Shown here: positions 43,001 to 53,857 of the stretch, piece by piece | Numbering within the stretch: position 1 is the first letter of the stretch | How the letters are laid out: every line of letters starts with the position of its first letter | Assembly (NCBI RefSeq): GCF_905171765.1 | Contig: NC_053390.1 | Location: 138,479,468 to 138,543,467 of the forward strand | Direction: 5' to 3' | Length of the DNA stretch: 64,000 nucleotides | DNA from: Bufo bufo | Taxonomy: Eukaryota; Chordata; Amphibia; Anura; Bufonidae | The notes under the pieces: model-generated | What the model was told of the DNA's origin: nothing | Database searches by the model: none | What the model saw: the letters and a program-made list of their open reading frames with translations, nothing else | Position numbers and translations under genes: made by a program

Positions 43001-43316
43001 AAAGTGCCAAAAAAATTGGGATTTTCAATGTCCCAAAAGCTCAGATGCAGTGCTAGTGCACTGAGCTTGCATAAAATGGCTGCCGCCGCCGCCCGCCTAA
43101 CTGACTTATTAAAGTTATTTTTTTTTGGTCACTGGGCTCAGGGCAGGATAAAAAAGTTGTGCCCTGCACCCACAAAACACAATGTATTGAGATTGCTGAG
43201 TTAGATTCAGATTTTGAGCAAAGATTCAGTCCCATTATCTCCCTGAAATCACCACCAGCATCCTCTCCCTAAACTAAGCTTCAGCAGAGTGACATGCAGC
43301 GCTACGTGACTCCAGC

Positions 43317-43424
43317 TTATATAGAGGCTGGGTCACATGCTACACTGGCCAATCACAGCCATGCCATTAGTAGGCATGGCTGTGATGGCTTCTAAGGTCT
43401 GACAGTTAACCGCTTGTTGATTGG
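43317..43424 (-). promoter_or_regulatory. hAT-C promoter: TATA and CCAAT boxes
   Basis: TATATAA at 43323-43317 and CCAATC at 43424-43419 on the minus strand, with the same intervening inverted repeat (atcacagccatgc/gcatggctgtgat) as hAT-B at 15232-15340. Conservation between two diverged copies supports function. Confidence 0.65.
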
Positions 43425-43462
43425 CTGCTCTGCAGCCTTTCAAAAAGCGCCAAGAAAGCGCC

Positions 43463-43578
43463 GAACACCGAACCCGAACCCAAACTTTTACCGAAATGTT
43501 CGGGTTCGGGTCCGGGGTCCAAAAATCCTAAAGTTTGGTATGAACCCAAACTTTACAGTTCGGGTTCGCTCAACCCTA
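43463..43578 (-). repeat. hAT-C 5' terminal region
   Basis: gttcgggttcg-rich terminus ending cgctcaacccta. Confidence 0.85.
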
Positions 43579-45011
43579 GTTTTGAGCATAAATTTATATT
43601 GGAGGAAGTCTGCTGATATTCGTGATTTTCTCCATAAGCGTTCTGCACATCTGGACCAGCGCTGGAGAAAACGTGTTTCAGGTGTGTGCCAGGGTTGCCA
43701 TGTTCTGTGTCGAGAGGGTCCTATTGATATTGGAGCAACTATATCTAGGGTGGTTTTGGGGGTCTGGTTGTAATGATTGGCAGCCAAGTCTGGACAGGGG
43801 AGGGAAGTGATTGGGGTAAGAGCTAGTTGTAGGGTGTTAATAAGTTGCTGGCAGTTAATGGTGTGTAGGTTTCTGTAAGTGTGAAAAGTAGGATTGTCAT
43901 GAGAAAAGCAAGAGGTCTTTATGGTAAATGAAAGAAGATTGTGGTCAGAAAGTGGGAAGGATACGTTACTAAAGTTTGAGACTGAGCAGTGACGGAAGAA
44001 GACTAGATCAAGTATATTGCCCTGTTCATGAATGGCAGAGAAAGCAAGTTGTGATAGGCCAAGAGAGGAGGTTAAAGAAAGAAAGTGAGCACCTGATGGG
44101 GAGATAGGATCATCAATGGGGATGTTAAAATCACCCATAATAAGAGTTGGTGATTCAAAGGATAGGAAGTGAGGAAGCCAAGCTGCAAAGTGATCCAGAA
44201 ATTGGTGGGGAGAGCCTGGGGGGCGATAGACAACAGCAACTCTCAGGAGGAATAGATGGAAGAGTCTAATGGTGTGAATCTCAAAAGAGGGGAATGTGAG
44301 AGAGGGTACAGGGGAAATGACCTGAAATTTGTACTGTGGAGAAAGTAGTATGCTTACTCCTCCACCGTGCCTGTCATCAGGTCTGGGGGTATGGGAGAAG
44401 TAAAGTCCACCATAGGATAGGGCAGCAGGGGAAGCAGTGTCAGAGGGTTGAAGCCAGGTTTCTGTAAGTGCTAGCAAATTCAGAGACTGTGAGAGGAAGT
44501 AATCGTGGATTGTGGGTAATTTGTTATGAACTGACCGTGCGTTCCAGAGTGCACAACTGAAAGAGACTGGAGAGGATGTGCAGTGAACATTAATAAGATT
44601 TTTGGGGTTTCTGTGTATGGCAGAGGAGAAGTTGGCAAGAGAGGGAGGGCCAGGATTTGGTGGAATATCCCCTGCAGCTAGTACCAGGAGAACAGAAAGA
44701 GACAGCAAGTGGTTGAAAGATTTATATAGGTGTTTTTTATGCTGCACTGTGGAGGAAGATGGGTCAGGGTAATGTATGAGGGTATAAAGTGTATGGGAAC
44801 TGAACAGGGGTGAGGGAAGGAGGGAGGGACTGATGTGGAGAGAAGAGACAGAGGGTGGACATTGTGGTTGAATTTGAAAGTAGACAGCCATAGTGTTCAG
44901 AAGAGCAGCCAGAGCATGAGTGAAACAATAGCGTAGCATACCTGTGCTGTATTTAACTTTGTTTGAGTAGTACACATAGCATCTCCGTCTCCTGCCCTGT
45001 CTAACTGCCAT
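43579..45011 (-). pseudogene. L2 ORF2 N-terminal part: endonuclease with 2A-like motif
   Basis: About 478 codons open on the minus strand before hAT-C cuts the ORF. The N-terminal part has LLVLAAGDIPPNPGP (residues 108-122, 44690-44646), resembling the 2A translational-recoding motif D-V/I-E-x-NPGP with Pro in place of Glu. The apurinic-like endonuclease follows: LWNARSVHNK, LALTETWL (catalytic Glu), GGGVSILL, RVAVVYRPPGS, LIMGDFNIP (Asp-x-Asn), LDLVFF and PLSDHNLLSF (Ser-Asp-His). All endonuclease residues are present. The frame then runs on to the start of the RT and would continue at 19247. Confidence 0.88.
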
Positions 45012-45240
45012 GATTAACTGCCAAGCACTTAGGAAAAATTGCGATTAGCCAGTGCAGAATATGCCTACGACCAGAGATATGAAAAATGACTATGTTTGAG
45101 TCTCTCAAAGGTTCAATAGGTTGCTTTCCTATCTCTCTCTGGTCCCCTGCTGGGACTGCAGTCAGAATGTCTGGCTAATGTTATCACAGGATCCAGTATT
45201 TTGCGATGAGACTCGGCAGGGGTGATTTTGAAGCTCCCAT
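45012..45240 (-). other. Probable L2 5' untranslated region
   Basis: No ORF. Lies between the L2 start and a 21-bp string (45241-45261) that also occurs in hAT-A at 57792-57812. Confidence 0.4.
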
Positions 45241-45261
45241 CCATCTGTGGCAAGCTCCACC

Positions 45262-45734
45262 ATTAGCTGAAAGTACTAGCTTCAAGTACTACATTAAGTA
45301 CTAGTAAAGAGATATTGCAGCAGACTGAAGAGATTCAAGAGATACTGCAAGAGATTGGCTTAGAGTCTCCAACTGGCTCATCTGTGTTGTTTTTGCTGAT
45401 CATTGATTGAGAAGAGGTAAGGAATTCGGTCAGCTGTTTGCTATTGTGCGTTTGCTAATAAGCCTAGCTCACTAAGGTGTTACATTTGTTGCTGGGGGAG
45501 GAGTTTGGGAAGGAGTGTGTGTATATATAGAGACAGACTCATTAGCTGGCCTAATTCATTAGCTGAAAGTACTAGCTTCAAGTACTACATTAAGTACTAG
45601 TAAAGAGATATTGCAGGAGATAGTCAGGAGGTAGGCTGGAAGGTGGAAACAATACAAAAAAAAAGGTAAGATTTGTTTGAATTAAAGTTACAATTTTTAT
45701 TTTTATTTTTTTAAATTTTTTTCTCCTCTTTAAA
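45262..45734 (+). promoter_or_regulatory. CR1-B 5' UTR with duplicated 60-bp segment
   Basis: attagctgaaagtactagc and the following 40 bp occur at 45262 and again at 45551, identical over about 60 bp. A TATA-like tatatatag precedes the second copy (45530-45540). Repeated 5' segments are known as promoter units in several LINEs; that role here is inference. Confidence 0.55.
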
Positions 45735-46258
45735 ATGGCAGACTTGGTTCAGTGCAGGAATTGTTGTGCATTTATTTCATGTTCCACTCTTTGGAGATTC
45801 GGATGCTGTCAGATCTGTAGACAGTTCTCCTTACTGCAGCAGGAAATTGCATTTTTGAAAGCTGAAATATTTAAATTATCTGTTAAACAAACTCCAGCTA
45901 GGACTGCTGCAATGCCACTGCCACAGAGGACCCCAAGAAATGGCAGATGGGTTAATGTAGGTTCTGGAAGTCTTAGAGTGGTGGATAGAAGACATGTCCC
46001 ACAGTCGGTGGTTCTCCATAATTCATTTGCAGCACTCTCAGAATGTAAGGACAACATGGATATGGACTCAAGCACAGAGGGTGAGAAACCATCGACTCCT
46101 ATGTCTAATGTATGCAACAAAAAAGATAAAGTGAAGTCTCAAAGGATGCAGCTGTTGCTGGGTGATTCAATCATAAGAAGTGTGGAGCTTAAAGAAAATG
46201 GTTTTGTGAGATGTCTCCCTGGGGCTACTGCTAGAAGAGATAGAAGACGTATTATTAA
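45735..46258 (+). pseudogene. CR1-B ORF1, first part, interrupted by piggyBac
   Basis: Begins at an ATG. Residues 8-33 have a cysteine pattern C-x2-C...C-x2-C (CRNC, CCQIC) like the zinc finger of CR1 ORF1. Residues 34-50 (LLQQEIAFLKAEIFKL) form a short coiled coil. Residues about 135-175 open an SGNH esterase domain (QLLLGDSIIRSVEL with the block I GDS nucleophile). At 46255 a TTAA receives the piggyBac element; the coding sequence resumes in phase at 53858. The esterase may bind or modify membranes or lipids, as proposed for CR1 and L2 ORF1 proteins. Confidence 0.85.
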
Positions 46259-46266
46259 CCACCTCA

Positions 46267-46577
46267 GGACCGCCGTACGCAGGATTGCGTCTTTGCGGCG
46301 GTCCTGTTGTTCTGGGTGGACGCGCCGGTGCGTCCTCTCGCGAGACGCGAGATTTCGTGCATTGCCGGCCCGCGCATGCGCATCGCGGGCCGGCAAAAGT
46401 TAAAGAAGTATTTCGTCACCAGCCTGCCAGCAACGATCATTGGCTGGCAGGCTGGCGATTTTCAAAAAATCGAATCAGAAGCCAGATAACAGATCATATT
46501 AGTAAATATGATCTGTTATATGGCTTCTCTGCTCCTGTGCTGGTCCTTTTCGTCGGTTGGATCCAGCACAGGAGCAG
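46267..46577. repeat. Chain of five hairpins at piggyBac 5' end
   Basis: Perfect or near-perfect inverted repeats: 46267-46306 (aggaccgccg/cggcggtcct), 46362-46396 (ttgccggcccgcg/cgcgggccggcaa), 46419-46455 (ccagcctgccagc/gctggcaggctgg), 46478-46528 (agaagccagataacag and its inverse, one mismatch), 46529-46577 (ctgctcctgtgctgg/ccagcacaggagcag). Confidence 0.9.
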
Positions 46578-47211
46578 ACTTCACAGTGAGTAGCACCAAC
46601 ACCACACTTTAGCCCCAGATCACCCCCCTGCACCCCAATTAACCCTTTGATCACCCCTTTGATCGCCCCTGTCAATCACTATTGAAAGGAAAAAAAGTGA
46701 TCAGTGTAAACTGTCACTTTTTTTTTTTCACTAGTATTGGCTGTTAGGTTTTAGGGATAGTTTAGGCCCCTTGGTTAGGTAGTTAGCGTCAGTTAGCGCC
46801 CAGCCCACCGCACCGCAGTCACTTTTATTCGCTGATTAGCGTATCGCTAATCAGCATTTGTACTTTTATAGTATCTGTAAGTGATCAAAACTGATCACGG
46901 TCAGATCTATAATAGTATTAGTGTCACTTTAGTTCGCCCTCCACCCAAAACGCAGTGTTTGCCCGATCAGGCCTGATCGGTCGCCCACACGTGCGTTCAC
47001 CCACGCCCGCCCCACCGCAGTGACAAAAAAAATTTTGTTTTTTGATCACTGCACATTCACTTTACAAGCACTGCGGCGATAAAAAAATCAGTTTTGATAT
47101 TTTTTATCAACCGCAGCAGCCTCCGGTACTTCGCTAGCCTCCCCTTTGTAAGACAGGTTTGCTTTTTTTCTTGGGTAGTCTCAGGGAATACCCCTAAATT
47201 TAGTAGTCCAA
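46578..47211 (+). other. piggyBac 5' leader
   Basis: No ORF. Further short inverted repeats occur, for example gctgattagcg/cgctaatcagc (46832-46856) and several tgatca motifs. The promoter is probably here but I cannot place it. Confidence 0.5.
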
Positions 47212-49164
47212 ATGTCAAACAGGGGGTATTCTTCTGAAGAGGCCTACAGGATTCTGACCCAGTCGGATGAGGAGTGGGAACCCTCATCTGATGAATCTAG
47301 CGGGTCAGAATATGAACCTGTGGAAAGCAGTGGCTCTCTGACCCAAAGTTCGGACGAGGAGGTGGAGGTCCCTGGCAGCACCAGGCGTACCCGGCCCCGT
47401 GTCGCTAGACCACAGGTTACGCAGGATCCGTTTCAAGAGCAGCAGAGTGGGGCTGTCGCTGCCGGATCACGTGGTGAGGCATACACCAGCAGCGCAGCCC
47501 TTCCTGGACCTAGTACCAGCACTGCCGTACAACATGGTGACGTGGCGAGCACCAGAAGGGCAGTTGAAGCTGGTACGGTGGCACGTGCACTAGTTACCCC
47601 GTCGCAGCCACCGCGCAGACAGGCCCGTAGAGCCCCTAGAATCCCTGAGGTGCTGGCAAACCCTGATTGGCAGTCACCAACTTCAGCCGCACCTGTAGTT
47701 CCCCCTTTCACCGCCCAGTCTGGAGTTCGGGTTGAGACGGCTCAAATCGGTTCGGCCCTGGGATTTTTTGAGCTGTTCTTGACTGCGGAGCTCTTGGACT
47801 TAGTCGTGGCAGAAACAAATCGGTATGCCACACAATTTATATCCGCCAACCCGGGAAGCTCTTATGCCCAGTCTTTCCGGTGGAAACCAGTCCAAGTTTC
47901 CGAAATTAAAATTTTTTTGGGCCTTCTCCTCAACATGGGTCTAACTAAAAAGCATGAATTGCGGTCATATTGGTCCACGAACCCAATTCATCACATGCCC
48001 ATGTTCTCTGCTGCTATGTCCAGGACACGATTTGAGACCATCCTACGTTTTCTGCATTTTAGCGACAACACCACCTCCCGTCCCAGAGGCCACCCAGCTT
48101 TTGACCGGCTCCACAAAATTCGGCCCCTCATAGACCATTTCAACCAGAAATTTGCAGATTTGTATACCCCTGAGCAAAACATCTGCGTAGACGAGTCCCT
48201 AATACATTTTACCGGGCGCCTTGGCTTCAAACAATACATCCCAAGCAAGCGTGCCCGGTATGGGGTCAAATTGTATAAGCTCTGTGAAAGGGCCACAGGC
48301 TATACCCACAAATTTCGGATCTATGAGGGAAAAGATCAGACCCTGGAGCCGGTCGGTTGCCCTGACTACCTGGGGAGCAGTGGGAAGACAGTCTGGGACT
48401 TGGTGTCACCCTTATTCGGCAAGGGGTACCATCTTTATGTGGACAATTTCTACACAAGTGTGGCCCTCTTTAGGCATTTGTTTCTAGAACGGATTTGCGC
48501 CTGTGGCACCGCGCGAACTAGTCGCGTGGGCTTCCCCCAACGGCTTGTAACCACCCGTCTTGCAAGGGGGGAGAGGGCTGCCTTGTGTAACGAAGAACTG
48601 CTCGCGGTGAAATGGAGAGACAAGCGTGACGTTTACATGCTCTCCTCCATTCACGCAGACACGACAATCCAAATTGAAAGGGCAACCCGTGTCATTGAAA
48701 AGCCCCTCTCAGTCCACGACTATAATGCGCTCATGGGAGGGGTGGACTTCAATGACCAGATGTTGGCTCCCTATTTAGTTTCCCGCAGAACCAGACGCTG
48801 GTATAAGAAGGTGTCTGTATATTTAATTCAATTGGCGCTGTACAATAGTTTTGTTCTCTACAGTAAGGCTGGGAGAACACGATCTTTCCTCAAATTCCAG
48901 GAAGAGATCATCGAGAACCTCCTTTACCCAGGAGGTTCCGTGGCCCCATCCACCAGTGTAGTTAGCCGTCTACACGAGCGACATTTCCCCAGTGTCGTTG
49001 CTGGTACCTCAACCCAACCGCCACCCCGAAAAAAATGTCGTGTCTGTAGCAGGAGTGGAATAAGGCGTGACACCCGCTATTTCTGTCCTGACTGTCCTGA
49101 CCACCCTGCCCTATGCTTTGGTGAGTGTTTCCGGAAGTACCACACACAGGTACACCTAGCATAG
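47212..49164 (+). CDS. piggyBac transposase (PGBD4-like)
   Basis: 650 residues, no defect. Cut-and-paste transposase acting at TTAA. An acidic N-terminus (SDEEWEPSSDESSGSEYEP) is followed by a disordered region to about 165, the DDE_Tnp_1_7-type core with Asp327 (ICVDESL), Asp411 (LYVDNFYTS) and Asp512/Asp515 (GGVDFNDQM), and a C-terminal cysteine-rich domain (about 605-645; CRVCSRSG, CPDCP, CFGEC, H) that binds subterminal DNA in characterised piggyBac proteins. The ATG at 47212 matches family starts. Length is in the usual range of 560-650. The intact ORF, matching termini and clean TTAA duplication suggest recent activity. Confidence 0.95.
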   Translation: MSNRGYSSEEAYRILTQSDEEWEPSSDESSGSEYEPVESSGSLTQSSDEEVEVPGSTRRTRPRVARPQVTQDPFQEQQSGAVAAGSRGEAYTSSAALPGPSTSTAVQHGDVASTRRAVEAGTVARALVTPSQPPRRQARRAPRIPEVLANPDWQSPTSAAPVVPPFTAQSGVRVETAQIGSALGFFELFLTAELLDLVVAETNRYATQFISANPGSSYAQSFRWKPVQVSEIKIFLGLLLNMGLTKKHELRSYWSTNPIHHMPMFSAAMSRTRFETILRFLHFSDNTTSRPRGHPAFDRLHKIRPLIDHFNQKFADLYTPEQNICVDESLIHFTGRLGFKQYIPSKRARYGVKLYKLCERATGYTHKFRIYEGKDQTLEPVGCPDYLGSSGKTVWDLVSPLFGKGYHLYVDNFYTSVALFRHLFLERICACGTARTSRVGFPQRLVTTRLARGERAALCNEELLAVKWRDKRDVYMLSSIHADTTIQIERATRVIEKPLSVHDYNALMGGVDFNDQMLAPYLVSRRTRRWYKKVSVYLIQLALYNSFVLYSKAGRTRSFLKFQEEIIENLLYPGGSVAPSTSVVSRLHERHFPSVVAGTSTQPPPRKKCRVCSRSGIRRDTRYFCPDCPDHPALCFGECFRKYHTQVHLA

Positions 49165-50020
49165 GGATTGCATCTCACAGGACAGGCACACAGGGCTATT
49201 AGGGCCCTTTTACTCACAGCTGCTGCAAACCTCTCCTTTCACCTGGGATAAAGTGCATAATGTACTTCGCCACATCTTTGGGCAATTTGCGCTTTGCACA
49301 TTGTCCCATGGGGAAGGAGAGGTTTGTTCTATAAAGGTAAAAAAAACTAAACAAAAAAAAAATTACCGGTAAGTAAAAAAGTTAAACGTTCAGTTAAAAA
49401 AGTTAAAAAAAAGTTTCTATGTTCTGTTCAACAGTTAATAAATTTATTGCGTTGCGGCCTGGTTTTTTCTTTTTTGTTTTGTTTTTTTTACCTTTCAGGT
49501 GGACCAACCGATCGACTAGCTGCAGCACTGATGTGCATTCTAACAGAAGCATTGCGCTGCTGTCAGATTACACGCAAGTCGGTGTATGCGGCGCTGCAAG
49601 ACGGGATTTCTCCTCTGCAGTAAAAGATATGTTTGCCGAGGCATATGAGCTGAGGAGGTGGCGGTGTTCATATACTTTGGCAAACACTTTGTATATATAA
49701 AAAAAAAAATCCCGGCAATGATTTATTCATCCACATCGATTGATGTGAATGGAGAAATCTGGTTTGCCAGGGCATACGAGCTGAAGTGGGTATGGATGTT
49801 GGGCGGAGCTCCTATGTCCTGGCAGACGCCTTTCCCCTCCTTTTTTTTTTTTTGGCAGAGATTTTTTCATCCACATTGATCGATGCGAATGAAGAAATCT
49901 GTGCCGTTCATTTTTTTCTTTCAGCCCAGAGGCTGAACGGAAAAAAAAAATCTCATTACCCGTATGCTCAATATAAGGAGAATAGCAGAAACTCCTAATG
50001 CTGGGCATACATGTAATGAT
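49165..50020 (+). other. piggyBac 3' noncoding, proximal part
   Basis: No gene. Contains purine and T runs and two related segments (about 49560-49700 and 49735-49860) around tttgccagggcatacgagctga. Confidence 0.5.
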
Positions 50021-53000
50021 TGTGGAGACCCTCAAATGCCAGGGCAGTACAAACACCCCACAAATAACACCATTTTGGAAAGAAGACACCCCAAGGTATT
50101 CGCTGAGGGGCATATTGAGTCCATGAAAGATTGAAATTTTTGTCCCAAGTTAGCGGAAAGGGAGACTTTGTGAGAACAAAATCAAAAAAATCAATTTCCG
50201 CTAACTTGTGCCAAAATTATTTTTTTTCTATGAACTCGCCATGCCCCTCATTGAATACCTTGGGGTGTCTTCTTTCCAAAATGGGGTCACATGTGGGGTA
50301 TTTATACTGCCCTGGCATTTTAGGGGCCCCAAAGCGTGAGAAGAAGTCTGGTATCCAAATGTCTAAAAATGCCCTCCTAAAAGGAATTTGGGCCCCTTTG
50401 CCCACCTAGGCTGCAAAAAAGTGTCACACATGTGGTATCTCCGTATTCAGCAGAAGTTGGGGAATATGTTTTGGGGTGTCATTTTACATATACCCATGCT
50501 GGGTGAGATAAATATCTTGGTCAAATGCCAACTTTGTATAAAAAAAATGGGAAAAGTTGTCTTTTGCCAAGATATTTATCTCACCCAGCATGGGTATATG
50601 TAAAATGACACCGCAAAACACATTCCCCACCTTCTCCTGAGTACGGAGATACCAGATGTGTGACACTTTTTTGCAGCCTAGGTGGGCAAAGGGGCCCACA
50701 TTCCAAAGAGCACCTTTCAGATTTCACAGGTCATTTACCTACTTACCAGACATTAGGGCCCCTGGAAAATGCCAGGGCAGTATAACTACCCCACAAGTGA
50801 CCCCATTTTGGAAAGAAGACACCCCAAGGTATTCCGTGAGGGGCATGGCAAGTTCCTAGAATTTTTTATTTTTTGTCACAAGTTAGTGGAAAATGATGAT
50901 TTTTTTTTTTTTTTTTTTTTTCTTACAAAGTCTCATATTCCACTAACTTGTGACAAAAAATAAAAACTTCCATGAACTCACTATGCCCATCAGCGAATAC
51001 CTTGGGGTCTCTTCTTTCCAAAATGGGGTCACTTGTGGGGTAGTTATACTGCTCTGGCATTCTAGGGGCCCAAATGTGTGGTAAGGAGTTTGAAATCAAA
51101 TTCAGTAAAAATTGACCTGTGAAATCCGAAAGGTGCTCTTTGGAATATGGGCCCCTTTGCCCACCTAGGCTGCAAAAAAGTGTCACACATCTGGTATCCC
51201 CGTACTCAGGAGAAGTTGAGGAATGTGTTTTGGGGTGTCTTTTTACATATACCCATGCTGGGTGAGATAAATATCTTGGTCAAATGACAACTTTGTATAA
51301 AAAAATGGGAAAAGTTGTCTTTTGCCAAGATATTTCTCTCACCCAGCATGGGTATATATAAAATGACACCCCAAAACACATTCCCCACCTTCTCCTGAGT
51401 ACGGAGATACCAGATGTGTGACACTTTTTTGCAGCCTAGGTGGGCAAAGGGGCCCATATTCCAAAGAGCACCTTTCGGATTTCACTCGGCATTTTTTACT
51501 GAATTTGATTTCAAACTCCTTACCACACATTTGGGCCCCTAAAATGCCAGGGCAGTATAACTACCCCACAAGTGACCCCATTTTGGAAAGAAGACACCCC
51601 AAGGTATTCTGTGAGGGGCATGGCGAGTTCCTAGAATTTTTTATTTTTTGTCACAAGTTAGTGGAAAATGATGATTTTTTTTTTTTATTTTTTTTTCATA
51701 CAAAGTCTCATATTCCACTAACTTGTGACAAAAAATAAAAACTTCCATGAACTCACTATGCCCATCAGCGAATACCTTGGGGTCTCTTCTTTCCAAAATG
51801 GGGTCACTTGTGGGGTAGTTATACTGCCCTGGCATTCTAGGGGCCCAAATGTGTGGTAAGGAGTTTGAAATCAAATTCAGTAAAAAATGACGAGTGAAAT
51901 CCGAAAGGTGCTCTTTGGAATATGGGCCCCTTTGCCCACCTAGGCTGCAAAAAAGTGTCACACATCTGGTATCTCCGTACTCAGGAGAAGGTGGGGAATG
52001 TGTTTTGGGGTGTCATTTTATATATACCCATGCTGGGTGAGAGAAATATCTTGGCAAAAGACAACTTTTCCCATTTTTTTATACAAAGTTGTCATTTGAC
52101 CAAGATATTTATCTCACCCAGCATGGGTATATGTAAAAAGACACCCCAAAACACATTCCTCAACTTCTCCTGAGTACGGGGATACCAGATGTGTGACACT
52201 TTTTTGCAGCCTAGGTGGGCAAAGGGGCCCATATTCCAAAGAGCACCTTTCGGATTTCACAGGTCAATTTTTACTGAATTTGATTTCAAACTCCTTACCA
52301 CACATTTGGGCCCCTAGAATACCAGGGCAGTATAACTACCCCACAAGTGACCCCATTTTGGAAAGAAGAGACCCCAAGGTATTCGCTGATGGGCATAGTG
52401 AGTTCATGGAAGTTTTTATTTTTTGTCACAAGTTAGTGGAATATGAGACTTTGTATGAAAAAAAAAAAAAAAAAAAAAATCATCATTTTCCACTAACTTG
52501 TGACAAAAAATAAAAAATTCTAGGAACTCGCCATGCCCCTCACGGAATACCTTGGGGTCTCTTCTTTCCAAAATGGGGTCACTTGTGGGGTAGTTATACT
52601 GCCCTGGCATTCTAGGGGCCCGAATGTGTGGTAAGGAGTTTGAAATCAAATTCAGTAAAAAATGACGAGTGAAATCCGAAAGGTGCTCTTTGGAATATGG
52701 GCCCCTTTGCCCACCTAGGCTGCAAAAAAGTGTCACACATCTGGTATCTCCGTACTCAGGAGAAGGTGGGGAATGTGTTTTGGGGTGTCATTTTATATAT
52801 ACCCATGCTGGGTGAGAGAAATATCTTGGCAAAAGACAACTTTTCCCATTTTTTTATACAAAGTTGTCATTTGACCAAGATATTTATCTCACCCAGCATG
52901 GGTATATGTAAAAAGACACCCCAAAACACATTCCTCAACTTCTCCTGAGTACGGGGATACCAGATGTGTGACACTTTTTTGCAGCCTAGGTGGGCAAAGG

Positions 53001-53340
53001 GGCCCATATTCCAAAGAGCACCTTTCGGATTTCACAGGTCATTTTTTACTGAATTTGATTTCAAACTCCTTACCACACATTTGGGCCCCTAGAATGCCAG
53101 GGCAGTATAACTACCCCACAAGTGACCCCATTTTGGAAAGAAGAGACCCCAAGGTATTCGCTGATGGGCATAGTGAGTTCATAGAACTTTTTATTTTTTG
53201 TCACAAGTTAGTGGAATATGAGACTTTGTAAGAAAAAAAAAAAAAAAAAAAAAAAATCATCATTTTCCGCTAACTTGTGACAAAAAATAAAAAGTTCTAT
53301 GAACTCACTATGCCCATCAGCGAATACCTTAGGGTGTGTA
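50020..53340. repeat. Tandem array of a palindromic 775-bp unit
   Basis: gctgcaaaaaagtgtcacac occurs in plus orientation at about 50408, 51169, 51944 and 52719, and its complement at about 50657, 51415, 52190 and 52965. Each unit is therefore two inverted arms of about 385 bp, with axes at T/A runs (for example 50900-50925, 51690, 52465) and at gggaaaagttg (for example 50545, 51310). The last two units are almost identical. The many ORFs on both strands are repeats of one another and not genes. Confidence 0.93.
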
Positions 53341-53853
53341 CTTTCAGAAATGGGGTCATTTGTGGGGTGTTTGTACTGTCTGGGCATTGTAGAACCTCAG
53401 GAAACATGACAGGTGCTCAGAAAGTCAGAGCTGCTTCAAAAAGCGGAAATTCACATTTTTGTACCATAGTTTGTAAACGCTATAACTTTTACCCAAACCA
53501 TTTTTTTTCTACCCAAACATTTTTTTTTTATCAAAGACATGTAGAACTATAAATTTAGAGCAAAATTTCTATATGGATGTCGTTTTTTTTGCAAAATTTT
53601 ACAACTGAAAGTGAAAAATGTCATTTTTTTGCAAAAAAATCGTTAAATTTCGATTAATAACAAAAAAAGTAAAAATGTCAGCAGCAATGAAATACCACCA
53701 AATGAAAGCTCTATTAGTGAGAAGAAAAGGAGGTAAAATTCATTTGGGTGGTAAGTTGCATGACCGAGCAATAAACGGTGAAAGTAGTGTAGGTCAGAAG
53801 TGTAAAAAGTGGCCTGGTCTTTCAGGGTGTTTAAGCACTGGGGGCTGAGGTGG
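53341..53853 (+). other. piggyBac 3' end
   Basis: Subterminal A/T-rich sequence with T runs, ending gggggctgaggtgg before TTAA. Confidence 0.7.
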
Positions 53854-53857
53854 TTAA

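Larger units (their letters stand above)
19248..43578 (-). mobile_element. hAT-C: BED-finger hAT inside L2, holding most of the nested stack
   Basis: The left terminus tagagttgagcgg (19248) and right terminus cgctcaaccctag (43566-43579) are inverse. Flanks agagtgag (19240-19247) and gttttgag (43579-43586) share only tgag, so the target duplication is decayed or altered. Without its two large insertions (21700-37411 and 40908-41897) the element is about 7.6 kb with the same block order as hAT-B. The transposase gene is broken between 21699 and 37411 by the insertions and has lost its ATG. Confidence 0.8.
17115..45240 (-). mobile_element. L2-type LINE split by hAT-C
   Basis: Minus-strand L2 element. 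Its 5' part (endonuclease end) lies at 43579-about 45240 and its 3' part (RT to tail) at 17115-19247; hAT-C (19248-43578) sits between. The 3' end carries the phrase gcgctgcggaatatggtgg followed by an ATT/AAT repeat, a usual L2 tail in amphibians. The 5' limit is inferred from the match to hAT sequence at 45241-45261. Protein pieces are described separately. Confidence 0.8.
46255..53857 (+). mobile_element. piggyBac-type DNA transposon, apparently intact
   Basis: TTAA at 46255-46258 and 53854-53857 flank the element. Inverse termini begin ccacctcagg (46259) and, in complement, ccacctcagc (53853). It carries one full transposase ORF, five hairpins near the 5' end, and a 3.3-kb array of palindromic 775-bp repeats before the 3' end. 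It lies inside CR1-B ORF1. Confidence 0.92.

Noticed and set aside
50131..53231. Many similar ORFs of 60-106 codons (for example those starting MTLFCSLGGQRGPYS or MGPFAHLGCKKVSH)
   Set aside because: They are copies of the two strands of the palindromic repeat, present in both orientations, with no known domain.
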